Source: Sporomusaceae bacterium
GTDB taxonomy: Bacteria; Bacillota_C; Negativicutes; Sporomusales_B; UBA7701
Length of the DNA: 8,285 nt
Reading direction: 5' to 3'
Assembly (NCBI GenBank): GCA_022839045.1
Contig: JALHDI010000120.1
Location: 1-8,285, forward strand
The notes under the pieces are model-generated. The model worked only from the letters and a program-made list of their open reading frames with translations. It ran no database searches and was not told where the DNA came from. This document shows, piece after piece, positions 1-6,440 of this stretch. The position numbers and the translations under genes were made by a program. The number at the start of each line of letters is the position of its first letter. The stretch's first letter is position 1.

Positions 1-4
1 TTTC

Positions 5-13
5 GGGAGGTGA
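5..13 (+). promoter_or_regulatory. Ribosome binding site of dapB
   Basis: GGGAGGTGA lies 6 nt before the ATG at 20, a strong match to the anti-Shine-Dalgarno sequence, and fixes the dapB start. Only 19 bases precede the gene in the window. No promoter is visible, so dapB may be an internal gene of an operon that begins upstream. Confidence 0.85.
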
Positions 14-19
14 GACACA

Positions 20-814
20 ATGATAAGAGTCATGGTATGCGGCGCCTACGGCAAAATGGGCCGGGAAGTGCTCAGAGCCGTACATAAGGACGAACAGCTC
101 AGCGTCGTCGGCGCCGTGGACGTCAATTCCGATTTCGGCGATGTGGGCGACCTCATCGGTGTCGGAAAGATAGGGGTGGTAGTAGGCAACGACCTGGCGA
201 CGGTTATCAGCGAGACCAAGCCCCAGGTGATGGTGGATTTCACCGCCCCCGAAGCGGTGATGGACAACATCCGCACCGCCGTCGCCAACGGCGTCTGCCC
301 GGTCGTCGGCACGACCGGCATTTCGGCCGCCGATATCGAAGAGGTGCGCGGACTGTGTAAGAAGCACCGCGGCAACGCCATCGTCGCCCCGAATTTTTCG
401 GTGGGCGCGGTGCTGATGATGCAGCTTTCGGTCAACATCGCCAAGTATTTCCCGTATGTGGAGATCACCGAACTGCATCACGACCAGAAGTTGGACGCCC
501 CTTCGGGGACCGCCATCCGCACCGCCGAGCTGATCGCGGCCCAGCGGGGGGCGCTGAAGCAGGGCAATCCCAAAGAGGTGGAGAAGCTGCCCGGGGCGCG
601 GGGCGCCGAATACGCAGGCATCCGCCTTCACAGCGTCCGCCTGCCCGGCCTCGTCGCTCACCAGGAGGTGATGTTCGGCGGGCTCGGACAGACGCTGACC
701 ATCCGCCACGATTCCATTTCCCGCGAGTCGTTCATGCCTGGCGTGCTGCTGGCCTGCAAGAAGGTGCTGACCGTCGACGGCCTGGTCTACGGGCTTGAAA
801 ATATAATGTCATAA
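20..814 (+). CDS. dapB: 4-hydroxy-tetrahydrodipicolinate reductase (DapB)
   Basis: This cytosolic enzyme reduces 4-hydroxy-tetrahydrodipicolinate with NAD(P)H to tetrahydrodipicolinate, the second step of the diaminopimelate branch. The 264-residue protein has the usual family length. Visible motifs are an N-terminal Rossmann loop (CGAYGKMG, residues 7-14), VDFTAPEA, VGTTG and APNFSVG. The family signature ELHHDQKLDAPSGTA contains the catalytic His-His pair, the substrate-binding Lys, and PSGTA. The C-terminal part (GIRLHSVRLPGLVAHQEV) completes the fold. The ATG at 20 follows a strong ribosome binding site. It is the first gene of the cluster seen here and precedes asd by 21 nt. In B. subtilis dapB lies elsewhere and dpaA-dpaB occupy this upstream place, so its position here is a lineage difference. 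Confidence 0.96.
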   Translation: MIRVMVCGAYGKMGREVLRAVHKDEQLSVVGAVDVNSDFGDVGDLIGVGKIGVVVGNDLATVISETKPQVMVDFTAPEAVMDNIRTAVANGVCPVVGTTGISAADIEEVRGLCKKHRGNAIVAPNFSVGAVLMMQLSVNIAKYFPYVEITELHHDQKLDAPSGTAIRTAELIAAQRGALKQGNPKEVEKLPGARGAEYAGIRLHSVRLPGLVAHQEVMFGGLGQTLTIRHDSISRESFMPGVLLACKKVLTVDGLVYGLENIMS

Positions 815-835
815 GCATTCACGGAGGCAAAAATC

Positions 836-1867
836 ATGCGCAAATACAACGTAGCCATCCTCGGCGCCACCGGCGCGGTCGGTCAGGAGTTCCTGCAGCT
901 TATCGCCGAGCGCAATTTCCCCTTCCAGAATCTCAAGCTGCTGGCTTCGGAGCGGTCGGCCGGCAGAAAGATCGAGTTCCTCGGCAAGGAGTACACGGTA
1001 GAAGAAGCGACCGCCGATTCCTTCAAGGGCGTGGAGATCGCCCTGTTCGCCGGCGGCGCCGCCAGCAAGACCTTCGCCCCGGCGGCGGTGAAGCACGGCG
1101 CGGTGGTCATCGACAACTCGAGCGCTTTCCGGATGGACCCCGACGTGCCGTTGGTCGTGCCCGAGGTCAACCCCGAGGCGATCAAGGACCATAAAGGCAT
1201 CATCGCCAATCCCAACTGTTCGACAATCATCATGGTCATGGCTCTCAAGCCGATCCACGACGCTGTTAAGATAAAGCGGGTGGTGGTCTCCACCTACCAG
1301 GCGGTTTCCGGCGCCGGCAAGGAGGCTATCGACGAGCTTTCCGACCAGGTGAAGGCGGTGGCGGAGAACAAGCCTGTCGAGGCCAAGATCCTGCCGAGCG
1401 CCAGCCTGCCGGCCCATTATCAGATCGCCTTCAATCTCCTGCCGCAGGTCGACGTTTTCATGGACGACGGTTACAGCAAAGAAGAGCTGAAGATGGTCCA
1501 GGAGACCCAGAAGATTCTCGCCGACCCGTCGCTCGCCGTCACGGCGACGACTGTCCGCGTCCCCGTTTTCCGCAGCCATTCGGAGTCGGTCAATCTCGAG
1601 CTGGCCGGGCCGCTGGCGGCCGCCGAGGCGAAAAAACTGCTGGCCGCTTTCCCTGGGGTGATCGTCGAGGACGATCCGTCCCGCCAGGTTTACCCCATGC
1701 CGCTCACCACGTCCGGCCGGGACGAAGTGTTCGTCGGCCGCATCCGCGAGGACAATACCGTTACCCACGGCCTCAACCTGTGGGTGGTGGGCGACCAGAT
1801 CCGCAAGGGCGCGGCGCTCAACGCCCTGCAGATCGCCGAGTATATGATCGAACATAATCTAATTTGA
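836..1867 (+). CDS. asd: Aspartate-semialdehyde dehydrogenase (Asd)
   Basis: Asd reduces L-aspartyl-4-phosphate with NADPH to aspartate semialdehyde, the branch point for lysine/DAP, threonine and methionine. The 343-residue length is normal. An N-terminal NADP-binding loop (GATGAVGQE, residues 10-18) is followed by the FAGGAASK and VIDNSSAFRM segments. The catalytic cysteine is C128 in NPNCST. Q155 in STYQAVSGAG and the R241/H248 pair in RVPVFRSHSES are the expected substrate and general-base residues. The C-terminal NLWVVGDQIRKGAALNALQIAE helix is typical of the family. The start ATG has GGAGG 8 nt upstream. The stop codon at 1865-1867 overlaps the ribosome binding site of dapG, which suggests coupled translation. 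Confidence 0.97.
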   Translation: MRKYNVAILGATGAVGQEFLQLIAERNFPFQNLKLLASERSAGRKIEFLGKEYTVEEATADSFKGVEIALFAGGAASKTFAPAAVKHGAVVIDNSSAFRMDPDVPLVVPEVNPEAIKDHKGIIANPNCSTIIMVMALKPIHDAVKIKRVVVSTYQAVSGAGKEAIDELSDQVKAVAENKPVEAKILPSASLPAHYQIAFNLLPQVDVFMDDGYSKEELKMVQETQKILADPSLAVTATTVRVPVFRSHSESVNLELAGPLAAAEAKKLLAAFPGVIVEDDPSRQVYPMPLTTSGRDEVFVGRIREDNTVTHGLNLWVVGDQIRKGAALNALQIAEYMIEHNLI

Positions 1868-1876
1868 GGTGTGAGC

Positions 1877-3097
1877 ATGCGCATCATCATCCAGAAATTC
1901 GGCGGCACTTCGGTGGCCTCCCCCGAGGTCCGGGCGATGGTCGTCGGCAAGATCAGCCAGGCCCGCGAACAGGGGTATACGCCGGTGGTGGTCGTGTCGG
2001 CGATGGGCCGGCGGGGCGACTCCTACGCCACCGATACCCTCCTCGACCTTGCCCGGACTGCTTACCGCGGGATCGCCGCCCGCGAGCTTGACCATGTGAT
2101 GTATTGCGGCGAGATAATCTCCGCCGTGGTCATGAGCGGGGTGCTACAGGCCGCCGATATCGACGCCGTTATGCTTACCGGCGGGCAGGCGGGCATCACC
2201 ACCGACGACAATTTCAACAACGCCCGCGTCATGAAGGTCGATCCGTCGCGGATCATGAATCTGCTTAAAATGGGCAAAACCCCGGTGGTGTGCGGTTTTC
2301 AGGGCATCACGGCCGACGGCGAGTTCACCACCCTCGGCCGCGGCGGCAGCGATACCACCGCCGCCGTGCTCGGCGCCGCGCTCGGAGCCGAGGTGGTCGA
2401 GATATACACCGACGTCGACGGGATCATGACCGCCGACCCCCGCATCGTACCCACCGCGAAGATCCTCGACATCATCAGTTACAATGAGGTCGCTCAGCTT
2501 GCCCACCAGGGCGCCAAGGTGATCCATCCCCGCGCGGTCGAGATCGCGATGCAGAAGAACATCCCGTTGGTCGTAAAGTCGACCTTTTCCGACGCGCCGG
2601 GCACGCTGATAACCAACATCTCAAAGGAGGGCCCGGAGAGGAACGCCGTCACCGACCGGATCGCCACCGGCATGACCTTTCTGCCCAACATCGTCCAGAT
2701 CAGGGTCGCCCTCGACCAGGACGCCACCCCGGCGGAAAGCCATAAGATTTTCCGCGCCCTGGCCGACAACAGGATCAGCGTCGATCTCATCAACGTTCAC
2801 CCCGGCCAGGTGATGTTCACCGTGGCCGAGGACGTCGCCGACAAGGCGGCGGCCAGGCTGCAGAAGCTCGGCTACGACGCCGAGGCGCGCCACGACTGCG
2901 CCAAGGTGTCGGTGGTGGGAGGGGGGATCCACGAGGTTCCCGGCGTCATGGCCAACTTCGTCGAGGCCCTGTCGCTGCACAATATCCCGATCCTGCAAAC
3001 CGTCGATTCCCATACGTCGATTTCCGTCCTGGTCAAGAGAGCCGATGTGGAGCAGGCCGTCAAAGCCCTGCACGAAAAATTCGGCCTGGCCGACTGA
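1877..3097 (+). CDS. dapG: Aspartate kinase, DapG-type
   Basis: This enzyme phosphorylates L-aspartate with ATP, the first committed step of the aspartate pathway. The N-terminal amino-acid kinase domain (about residues 1-240) shows KFGGTSVA (7-14), VVVVSAMG, TGGQAGI, GFQGI, TLGRGGSDTTAA and YTDVDGIMTADPR. Two C-terminal ACT modules follow (roughly 260-330 and 335-400), including VSVVGGGIHEVPGVMANFVEAL; these normally bind the allosteric inhibitor. The product is 406 residues. I chose ATG 1877 over the in-frame GTG at 1871, because the GTG lies inside the ribosome binding site GAGGTG (1866-1871), which is spaced 5 nt from the ATG. The isozyme name comes from its place between asd and dapA, as in B. 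subtilis, where DapG is the diaminopimelate-inhibited isozyme. The actual inhibitor here cannot be read from sequence. Confidence 0.93.
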   Translation: MRIIIQKFGGTSVASPEVRAMVVGKISQAREQGYTPVVVVSAMGRRGDSYATDTLLDLARTAYRGIAARELDHVMYCGEIISAVVMSGVLQAADIDAVMLTGGQAGITTDDNFNNARVMKVDPSRIMNLLKMGKTPVVCGFQGITADGEFTTLGRGGSDTTAAVLGAALGAEVVEIYTDVDGIMTADPRIVPTAKILDIISYNEVAQLAHQGAKVIHPRAVEIAMQKNIPLVVKSTFSDAPGTLITNISKEGPERNAVTDRIATGMTFLPNIVQIRVALDQDATPAESHKIFRALADNRISVDLINVHPGQVMFTVAEDVADKAAARLQKLGYDAEARHDCAKVSVVGGGIHEVPGVMANFVEALSLHNIPILQTVDSHTSISVLVKRADVEQAVKALHEKFGLAD

Positions 3098-3135
3098 CGA
3101 TATTCCCAAGTTTCCGCTGAAAGGGAGAGGATAAC

Positions 3136-4017
3136 GTGAAAACCTTCGGTCGTATACTCACCGCGATGGTAACCCCGTTCCACGATGATTTCAGCGTCAA
3201 TTACCAGGCTGCGGCCAGCCTTGCAAAACACCTGGTGGAAAGCGGCAACGACGGCTTGGTCGTCGCCGGCAGCACCGGCGAAGCGGCCACCCTCAGCAAG
3301 GAGGAAAAGCTCAAACTTTTCGCGGCCGTGCTCGATGCGGTGGGCGACAAGGCGACCGTCATCGTCGGCCCAGGGTCTAACGATACCCGCGCTTCGATCG
3401 CCCTGACCCAGGAAGCGGAAAAGCTCGGCGTTCACGGCTCGCTGCTCGTCGGTCCCTACTATAACAAACCGCCCCAGGAAGGCTTCTATCAGCATTTTAA
3501 AGCCATCGCCGACAATACCGGCCTGCCGCTGATCGTCTACAACGTCCCCGGGCGCACCGCCAGCAACATTCTGCCGGCCACCATCGCCCGCCTGGCGCAG
3601 ATCAAGAATATCGTCGCCGTGAAGGAATCGAGCGGCAACCTCGACCAGGTATCGGAGATCGTCCGCACCGTGCCCAAGGATTTCATGGTCTACAGCGGCG
3701 ACGACAGCCTCACGCTCCCCATCCTCGCGGTGGGCGGCGTCGGCGTCGTCAGCGTAGCCGGCCATATCGTCGCCAAACGTATGCAGGATATGATCGGCGC
3801 TTTCTTCGCCGGCGACGTGGCCACCGCCCGCGATATCCACCTCGAACTGATGCCGTTCTTCAAGGTGATCTTCGTCACCACCAACCCCATCCCGGTGAAA
3901 ACGGCCGTCAACCTTGCCGGGCTTGGCGCTGGCCCCCTGCGTCCGCCTCTCATCGCGGCGACGGCGGCCGAGACCGAGCAGATAAAGAAGGTTATGCAGG
4001 ACATCGGCGCCCTGTAA
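3136..4017 (+). CDS. dapA: 4-hydroxy-tetrahydrodipicolinate synthase (DapA)
   Basis: DapA condenses pyruvate with aspartate semialdehyde, the entry reaction to the DAP/lysine branch. The 293-residue TIM barrel has the normal family length. The Schiff-base lysine is K163 in AVKESSGN. Catalytic tyrosine Y135 lies in YNVPGR, with carboxylate-binding R140 next to it. Y108/Y109 in GPYYNKPPQEG supply the tyrosine contributed across the dimer. The proton-relay motif reads GSTGEA (45-50), with Ser in place of the first Thr of the common GTTGE. The hydroxyl is kept and operon context favours DapA over N-acetylneuraminate lyase or other relatives. The start codon is GTG, preceded by AGGGAGAGG with a 5-nt spacer. 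It is the last gene of the operon, 38 nt after dapG and directly before a hairpin terminator. Confidence 0.95.
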   Translation: MKTFGRILTAMVTPFHDDFSVNYQAAASLAKHLVESGNDGLVVAGSTGEAATLSKEEKLKLFAAVLDAVGDKATVIVGPGSNDTRASIALTQEAEKLGVHGSLLVGPYYNKPPQEGFYQHFKAIADNTGLPLIVYNVPGRTASNILPATIARLAQIKNIVAVKESSGNLDQVSEIVRTVPKDFMVYSGDDSLTLPILAVGGVGVVSVAGHIVAKRMQDMIGAFFAGDVATARDIHLELMPFFKVIFVTTNPIPVKTAVNLAGLGAGPLRPPLIAATAAETEQIKKVMQDIGAL

Positions 4018-4020
4018 TGA

Positions 4021-4050
4021 GGAAAGCCCGCTCACCCGAGCGGGCTTTCC
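4021..4050 (+). terminator. Hairpin terminator of the dapB-asd-dapG-dapA operon
   Basis: A perfect 13-bp stem (GGAAAGCCCGCTC pairing with GAGCGGGCTTTCC) encloses a 4-nt ACCC loop and begins 3 nt after the dapA stop codon. The T-tract is short (three T within the stem, then CC), so termination may be incomplete or the hairpin may mainly protect the mRNA 3' end. Position right at the operon end supports the call. Confidence 0.75.
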
Positions 4051-4060
4051 GGCCGTTGAT

Positions 4061-4160
4061 AAAGCCCCGTCTGCTTTGTTGTTCCTTCGGGCGCTTGCTT
4101 GCGTACGGCACGAGTACGCGGCGCGGCGCGCCCTCGGAGCCGCCTCGCATCCGGGGCTTT
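4061..4160. repeat. Nested 100-nt palindromic element in the dapA-RNase J gap
   Basis: Outer arms AAAGCCCCG (4061-4069) and CGGGGCTTT (4152-4160) are perfectly complementary. Inside, GGGCGC (4089-4094) pairs with GCGCCC (4128-4133), flanked by TCC (4083-4085) with GGA (4136-4138). The centre is GCGTAC (4101-4106) against GTACGC (4114-4119) with a 7-nt loop. The arms are collinear, so the whole stretch can fold as one long interrupted hairpin. Open frames across it show no ribosome binding site or protein family signature and are taken as chance. It could be a dispersed palindromic repeat (REP- or MITE-like) or a structured RNA. I cannot assign it to a known family. Confidence 0.5.
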
Positions 4161-4226
4161 CTGAACGGCCTAAGTTATCACCCGGCCCCGTTCTGCGCAT
4201 AATAGCCTCGGGCCTCAAGATGTTCC

Positions 4227-4255
4227 TTGCCCTGCGGCAGCAAGTAAGCTATAAT
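4227..4255 (+). promoter_or_regulatory. Sigma-A-type promoter of the RNase J gene
   Basis: The -35 box TTGCCC (4227-4232; consensus TTGACA) is separated by exactly 17 nt from a perfect -10 box TATAAT (4250-4255). Transcription would begin near 4262, giving an approximately 106-nt leader before the chosen TTG start. This shows RNase J has its own promoter downstream of the dap operon terminator. Confidence 0.8.
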
Positions 4256-4332
4256 ATATTAGAAGTGTACGGAGCGGTCGAACGGTTTCTTTATCTGCAC
4301 GGAGCGGCTAATCCCATAACACGACTTATTTC

Positions 4333-4349
4333 GCCGGCCACGGGCCGGC
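4333..4349 (+). promoter_or_regulatory. Leader hairpin next to the RNase J ribosome binding site
   Basis: GCCGGCC (4333-4339) and GGCCGGC (4343-4349) form a perfect 7-bp GC-only stem with a 3-nt loop. It ends 2 nt before the Shine-Dalgarno sequence GGAGGTG (4352-4358). There is no T-tract, so it is unlikely to be a terminator. A stable stem here could influence ribosome access or protect the 5' end of the message. The regulatory role is inference. Confidence 0.45.
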
Positions 4350-4367
4350 TCGGAGGTGTTTTCTTTT

Positions 4368-6026
4368 TTGTCTAAGGGAAAACTGCAAATTATCCCCCTG
4401 GGAGGATTGGGGGAGATCGGCAAGAACATGACCGTGGTCCGTTACGGAAACGAGATCATCGTCATTGATTCCGGTCTTGCCTTCCCCGAGGATGACATGC
4501 TCGGCATCGACCTCGTCATCCCCGACATCACGTATCTCCTCGAAAACCGGGACATGGTCAAGGCTATATTCCTGACCCACGGTCACGAGGACCATATCGG
4601 CGCCTTGCCGTATGTCCTCAAACAGCTCAGCCTGCCGGTTTACGGCACCCGTCTCACCCTAGGCATTCTCGCAGGCCGGCTCAAGGAAAATGGCGTTTCC
4701 GACAGCTCGCTCGTCGCCGTGAAGCCGGGCGACCAGATCCAGGCAGGCGCTTTCAAGGTCGGCTTCATCAAGGTCAGCCACAGCATCCCCGACGCGGTGG
4801 CGCTGTCGGTCAGGACCCCGGTGGGCACAATCGTCCATACCGGCGACTTCAAGCTCGACCAGACGCCGGTGGACGGCCGCGTGACCGACTTCCACCGCTT
4901 CGCGGAACTGGGCGACCAGGGCGTCCTCGTGATGCTGGCCGACAGCACCAACGCCGAACGGTCAGGCTTTACGGCCAGCGAGCGGGTGGTGGGGGCGACG
5001 TTCGACGACGCCTTCCGTAAGGCTCGCGACCGTATCATCATTGCCACCTTTTCTTCGAATGTCCACCGCATCCAGCAGGCGATCGACACAGCCTGCAAGT
5101 TCAAGCGCAAGGTCGCCATCCTCGGGCGCAGTATGGTCAACGTGGCCAATATCGCCCTGGAGCTAGGCTATCTGACTGCCCCGGAAGGCGTGATCATCGA
5201 CGTCGACGAGATCAATAACTACCCGGCCTCGCAGATCGTCATCATGACGACCGGCAGCCAGGGCGAGCCGATGTCCGCCCTCAGCCGCATGGCCATGTCC
5301 GACCACAAGAAGGTCGACATCGTGCCCGGCGATACGATCATCATCTCGGCCACGCCCATTCCCGGCAACGAGAAGATGGTCTCGCGGACCATTGATTATC
5401 TGCTGCGCCAAGGCGCCGACGTCATCTACGAATCGGCGTCAGGCATCCACGTCTCCGGCCACGCCAGCCAGGAAGAACTCAAGCTGATGCACAATCTCGT
5501 CAGGCCCAAGTTCTTCATCCCCGTCCACGGCGAATTTCGCCATCTCGTCAAGCACGCCAAGCTGGCCCAGGATCTCGGCATGCCCAAGGAGAACATCTTC
5601 GTCGCCGAGAACGGCCATGTACTCGAATTTTCGGCCGACAAGGGGGCCATGACCGGCAAAGTAACGGCCGGCAAGGTGCTCGTCGACGGCCTCGGGGTGG
5701 GAGACGTCGGCAATATCGTCCTCCGCGACCGGCGGCAGCTCTCCCAGGACGGTATCCTCATCGTCGTGGTCACCATGGACAAGCAACGCGCCTGCGTGGT
5801 GGCCGGGCCCGACATCGTTTCGCGCGGCTTCGTGTATGTGCGCGAATCGGAGCAGCTGATGGACGAGGCCCGTGAAAAGGTGAAGCATACCCTCGAGAAA
5901 TTCGAGACCGGCGGCGTCACCGAGTGGGCGACCATCAAAACCGGCGTCCGCGACGCCCTCGGCAAATTTCTCTACGAGCGGACCCGCCGCCGCCCGATGA
6001 TCCTGCCGATAATCATGGAAATCTGA
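4368..6026 (+). CDS. Ribonuclease J
   Basis: RNase J is a zinc-dependent endo- and 5'-3' exoribonuclease of RNA processing and decay. The metallo-beta-lactamase core shows THGHEDH (residues 70-76), HSIPD (H138) and HTGD (D160). The beta-CASP region follows (ATFSSNVHR, TGSQGEP, SGHASQEE with H365), then PVHGE (H387). The end, RRPMILPIIMEI, is characteristic of the family. Length is 552 residues, typical of J1/J2. An in-frame GTG at 4356 would start inside the ribosome binding site GGAGGTG (4352-4358), so I chose the TTG at 4368, spaced 9 nt from it. This gives an N-terminus MSKGKLQIIPLGGLGEIGKN. Position between dapA and tepA matches B. subtilis rnjB (J2). In a genome with a single copy it would be the sole RNase J, so I leave the J1/J2 symbol open. 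Confidence 0.95.
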   Translation: MSKGKLQIIPLGGLGEIGKNMTVVRYGNEIIVIDSGLAFPEDDMLGIDLVIPDITYLLENRDMVKAIFLTHGHEDHIGALPYVLKQLSLPVYGTRLTLGILAGRLKENGVSDSSLVAVKPGDQIQAGAFKVGFIKVSHSIPDAVALSVRTPVGTIVHTGDFKLDQTPVDGRVTDFHRFAELGDQGVLVMLADSTNAERSGFTASERVVGATFDDAFRKARDRIIIATFSSNVHRIQQAIDTACKFKRKVAILGRSMVNVANIALELGYLTAPEGVIIDVDEINNYPASQIVIMTTGSQGEPMSALSRMAMSDHKKVDIVPGDTIIISATPIPGNEKMVSRTIDYLLRQGADVIYESASGIHVSGHASQEELKLMHNLVRPKFFIPVHGEFRHLVKHAKLAQDLGMPKENIFVAENGHVLEFSADKGAMTGKVTAGKVLVDGLGVGDVGNIVLRDRRQLSQDGILIVVVTMDKQRACVVAGPDIVSRGFVYVRESEQLMDEAREKVKHTLEKFETGGVTEWATIKTGVRDALGKFLYERTRRRPMILPIIMEI

Positions 6027-6077
6027 CAAACACTAAAAAGCGGCCAACCGCAAGGTTGGCCGCTTTTTAGTGTTTGT
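6026..6077 (+). terminator. Perfect 24-bp hairpin terminator after RNase J
   Basis: Bases 6026-6049 pair without a mismatch to 6054-6077 around a GCAA tetraloop of the GNRA type. The stem begins at the last base of the RNase J stop codon. The GC-rich core (GCGGCCAACC) is flanked by A5 on the left and T5 on the right, so the structure could terminate transcription in either direction. It separates RNase J from tepA, which would then need its own promoter. Confidence 0.9.
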
Positions 6078-6083
6078 ATCTAT

Positions 6084-6114
6084 TGTATTATTTATTGCTT
6101 GTGCCTCCATACTA
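6084..6114 (+). promoter_or_regulatory. Candidate forespore (sigma-G/F-like) promoter of tepA
   Basis: TGTATT (6084-6089) and CATACTA (6108-6114) are separated by 18 nt. From family knowledge, B. subtilis sigma-G promoters have a -35 around GMATA and a -10 around CATAMTA with about 17-18 nt between. The -10 match is very good and the -35 partial. I see no well-spaced sigma-A promoter in the short gap between the RNase J terminator and tepA: TTGTAT to TACTAT is 21 nt, which is too long. In AT-rich spacer such matches also arise by chance. Confidence 0.4.
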
Positions 6115-6142
6115 TTCATGAAAAGGAATGGGAGGGACAACG

Positions 6143-6379
6143 ATGATACATAGCGACAATCCCGTCGTGCCGCAGCCCGGCACCGAGCATCCGCATCCCC
6201 AGGGGCCGGCCGAGGCGCCCAAGCAGCGACGGGCGAAGAAGAACGCCACGACGGAGAATATCGAGGAGTTGGGCGCCACCGAGGTGCCGACTGCCAAGAC
6301 CAATACCCATGTGATGACCATCATCGGCCAGATCGAAGGGCAGCCCTTAATGCAAATATACCCGAAATACTGGTCTTGA
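6143..6379 (+). pseudogene. tepA: tepA 5' fragment, ClpP-like protease gene split by an integrated element
   Basis: The start is ATG 6143, with GGGAGGG (6130-6136) 6 nt upstream; the in-frame ATG at 6128 overlaps that site. Residues 1-35 are a Pro/Gln/Lys-rich, probably disordered tail. Residues 38-66 (from ENIEELGATEVP through HVMTIIGQIEG) match the N-terminus of B. subtilis TepA (YmfB) by recall, and position after RNase J is conserved. TepA should continue with a His-containing LPPQNKTTKYEH-like stretch and a ClpP fold of more than 200 residues. Instead the frame reads 12 unrelated codons and stops at 6377, so catalytic Ser and His are missing. Bases 6143 to about 6342 are the genuine gene; the rest belongs to the inserted element. 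The 3' part should lie beyond the window. If the element can excise precisely, this is a split gene rather than a dead one. Confidence 0.85.
6336..6348. other. Probable attachment site (attL) at the tepA-element junction
   Basis: TepA similarity ends at glycine codon 6338-6340, and base composition changes from GC-rich to AT-rich at this point. The junction is a perfect palindrome, AAGGGC-A-GCCCTT, centred on 6342. The conserved next residue of TepA is His (CAC or CAT), and the sequence reads CAG. Identity with the uninterrupted gene could therefore extend through CA at 6341-6342, which is a candidate crossover dinucleotide. This is inference: attR is not in the window for comparison. Confidence 0.5.
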
Positions 6380-6404
6380 GAATACTACCCAAAAAGGTTA
6401 CGAT
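6376..6404 (+). promoter_or_regulatory. Candidate sigma-A promoter of the recombinase
   Basis: TTGAGA (6376-6381, 5/6 to consensus) and TACGAT (6399-6404, 4/6) are separated by 17 nt. They lie on the element side of the junction, overlapping the stop codon of the chimeric tepA frame. The transcript would start near 6411, about 57 nt before the recombinase ATG. Confidence 0.5.
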
Positions 6405-6409
6405 ACCAA

Positions 6410-6440
6410 TAAAACCGGGCGTTCCACCATGCTGGTTTTA
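6410..6440. promoter_or_regulatory. Inverted repeat at the recombinase transcription start
   Basis: TAAAACC (6410-6416) and GGTTTTA (6434-6440) are perfect 7-bp inverted arms with 17 nt between. They lie from the predicted start site into the leader, just upstream of the ribosome binding site GAGAGGGG (6451-6458). The arrangement suits a repressor operator or an RNA hairpin at the 5' end of the message. Function is not shown by sequence. Confidence 0.35.

Noticed and set aside
809..1855. 348-codon open frame on the minus strand
   Set aside because: It is antisense to the unmistakable asd gene, with a low-complexity Asp/His/Gly/Arg composition typical of a shadow frame.
2872..4218. 448-codon open frame on the minus strand
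   Set aside because: It runs antisense across dapG, dapA and their flanks. GC-rich codon bias creates long open shadows, it shows no family motif, and the + strand genes are certain.
4017..4375. Two short + strand frames (61 and 99 codons) in the dapA-RNase J gap
   Set aside because: They cross the terminator, the nested palindrome and the RNase J promoter, lack ribosome binding sites, and their composition follows the palindrome rather than a protein.
5439..6029. 196- and 179-codon minus-strand frames opposite RNase J
   Set aside because: They lie entirely within the conserved RNase J gene, with no ribosome binding site or protein signature.
6128..6142. Upstream ATG extending tepA by 5 residues
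   Set aside because: Its codons overlap the GGGAGGG ribosome binding site that serves ATG 6143.
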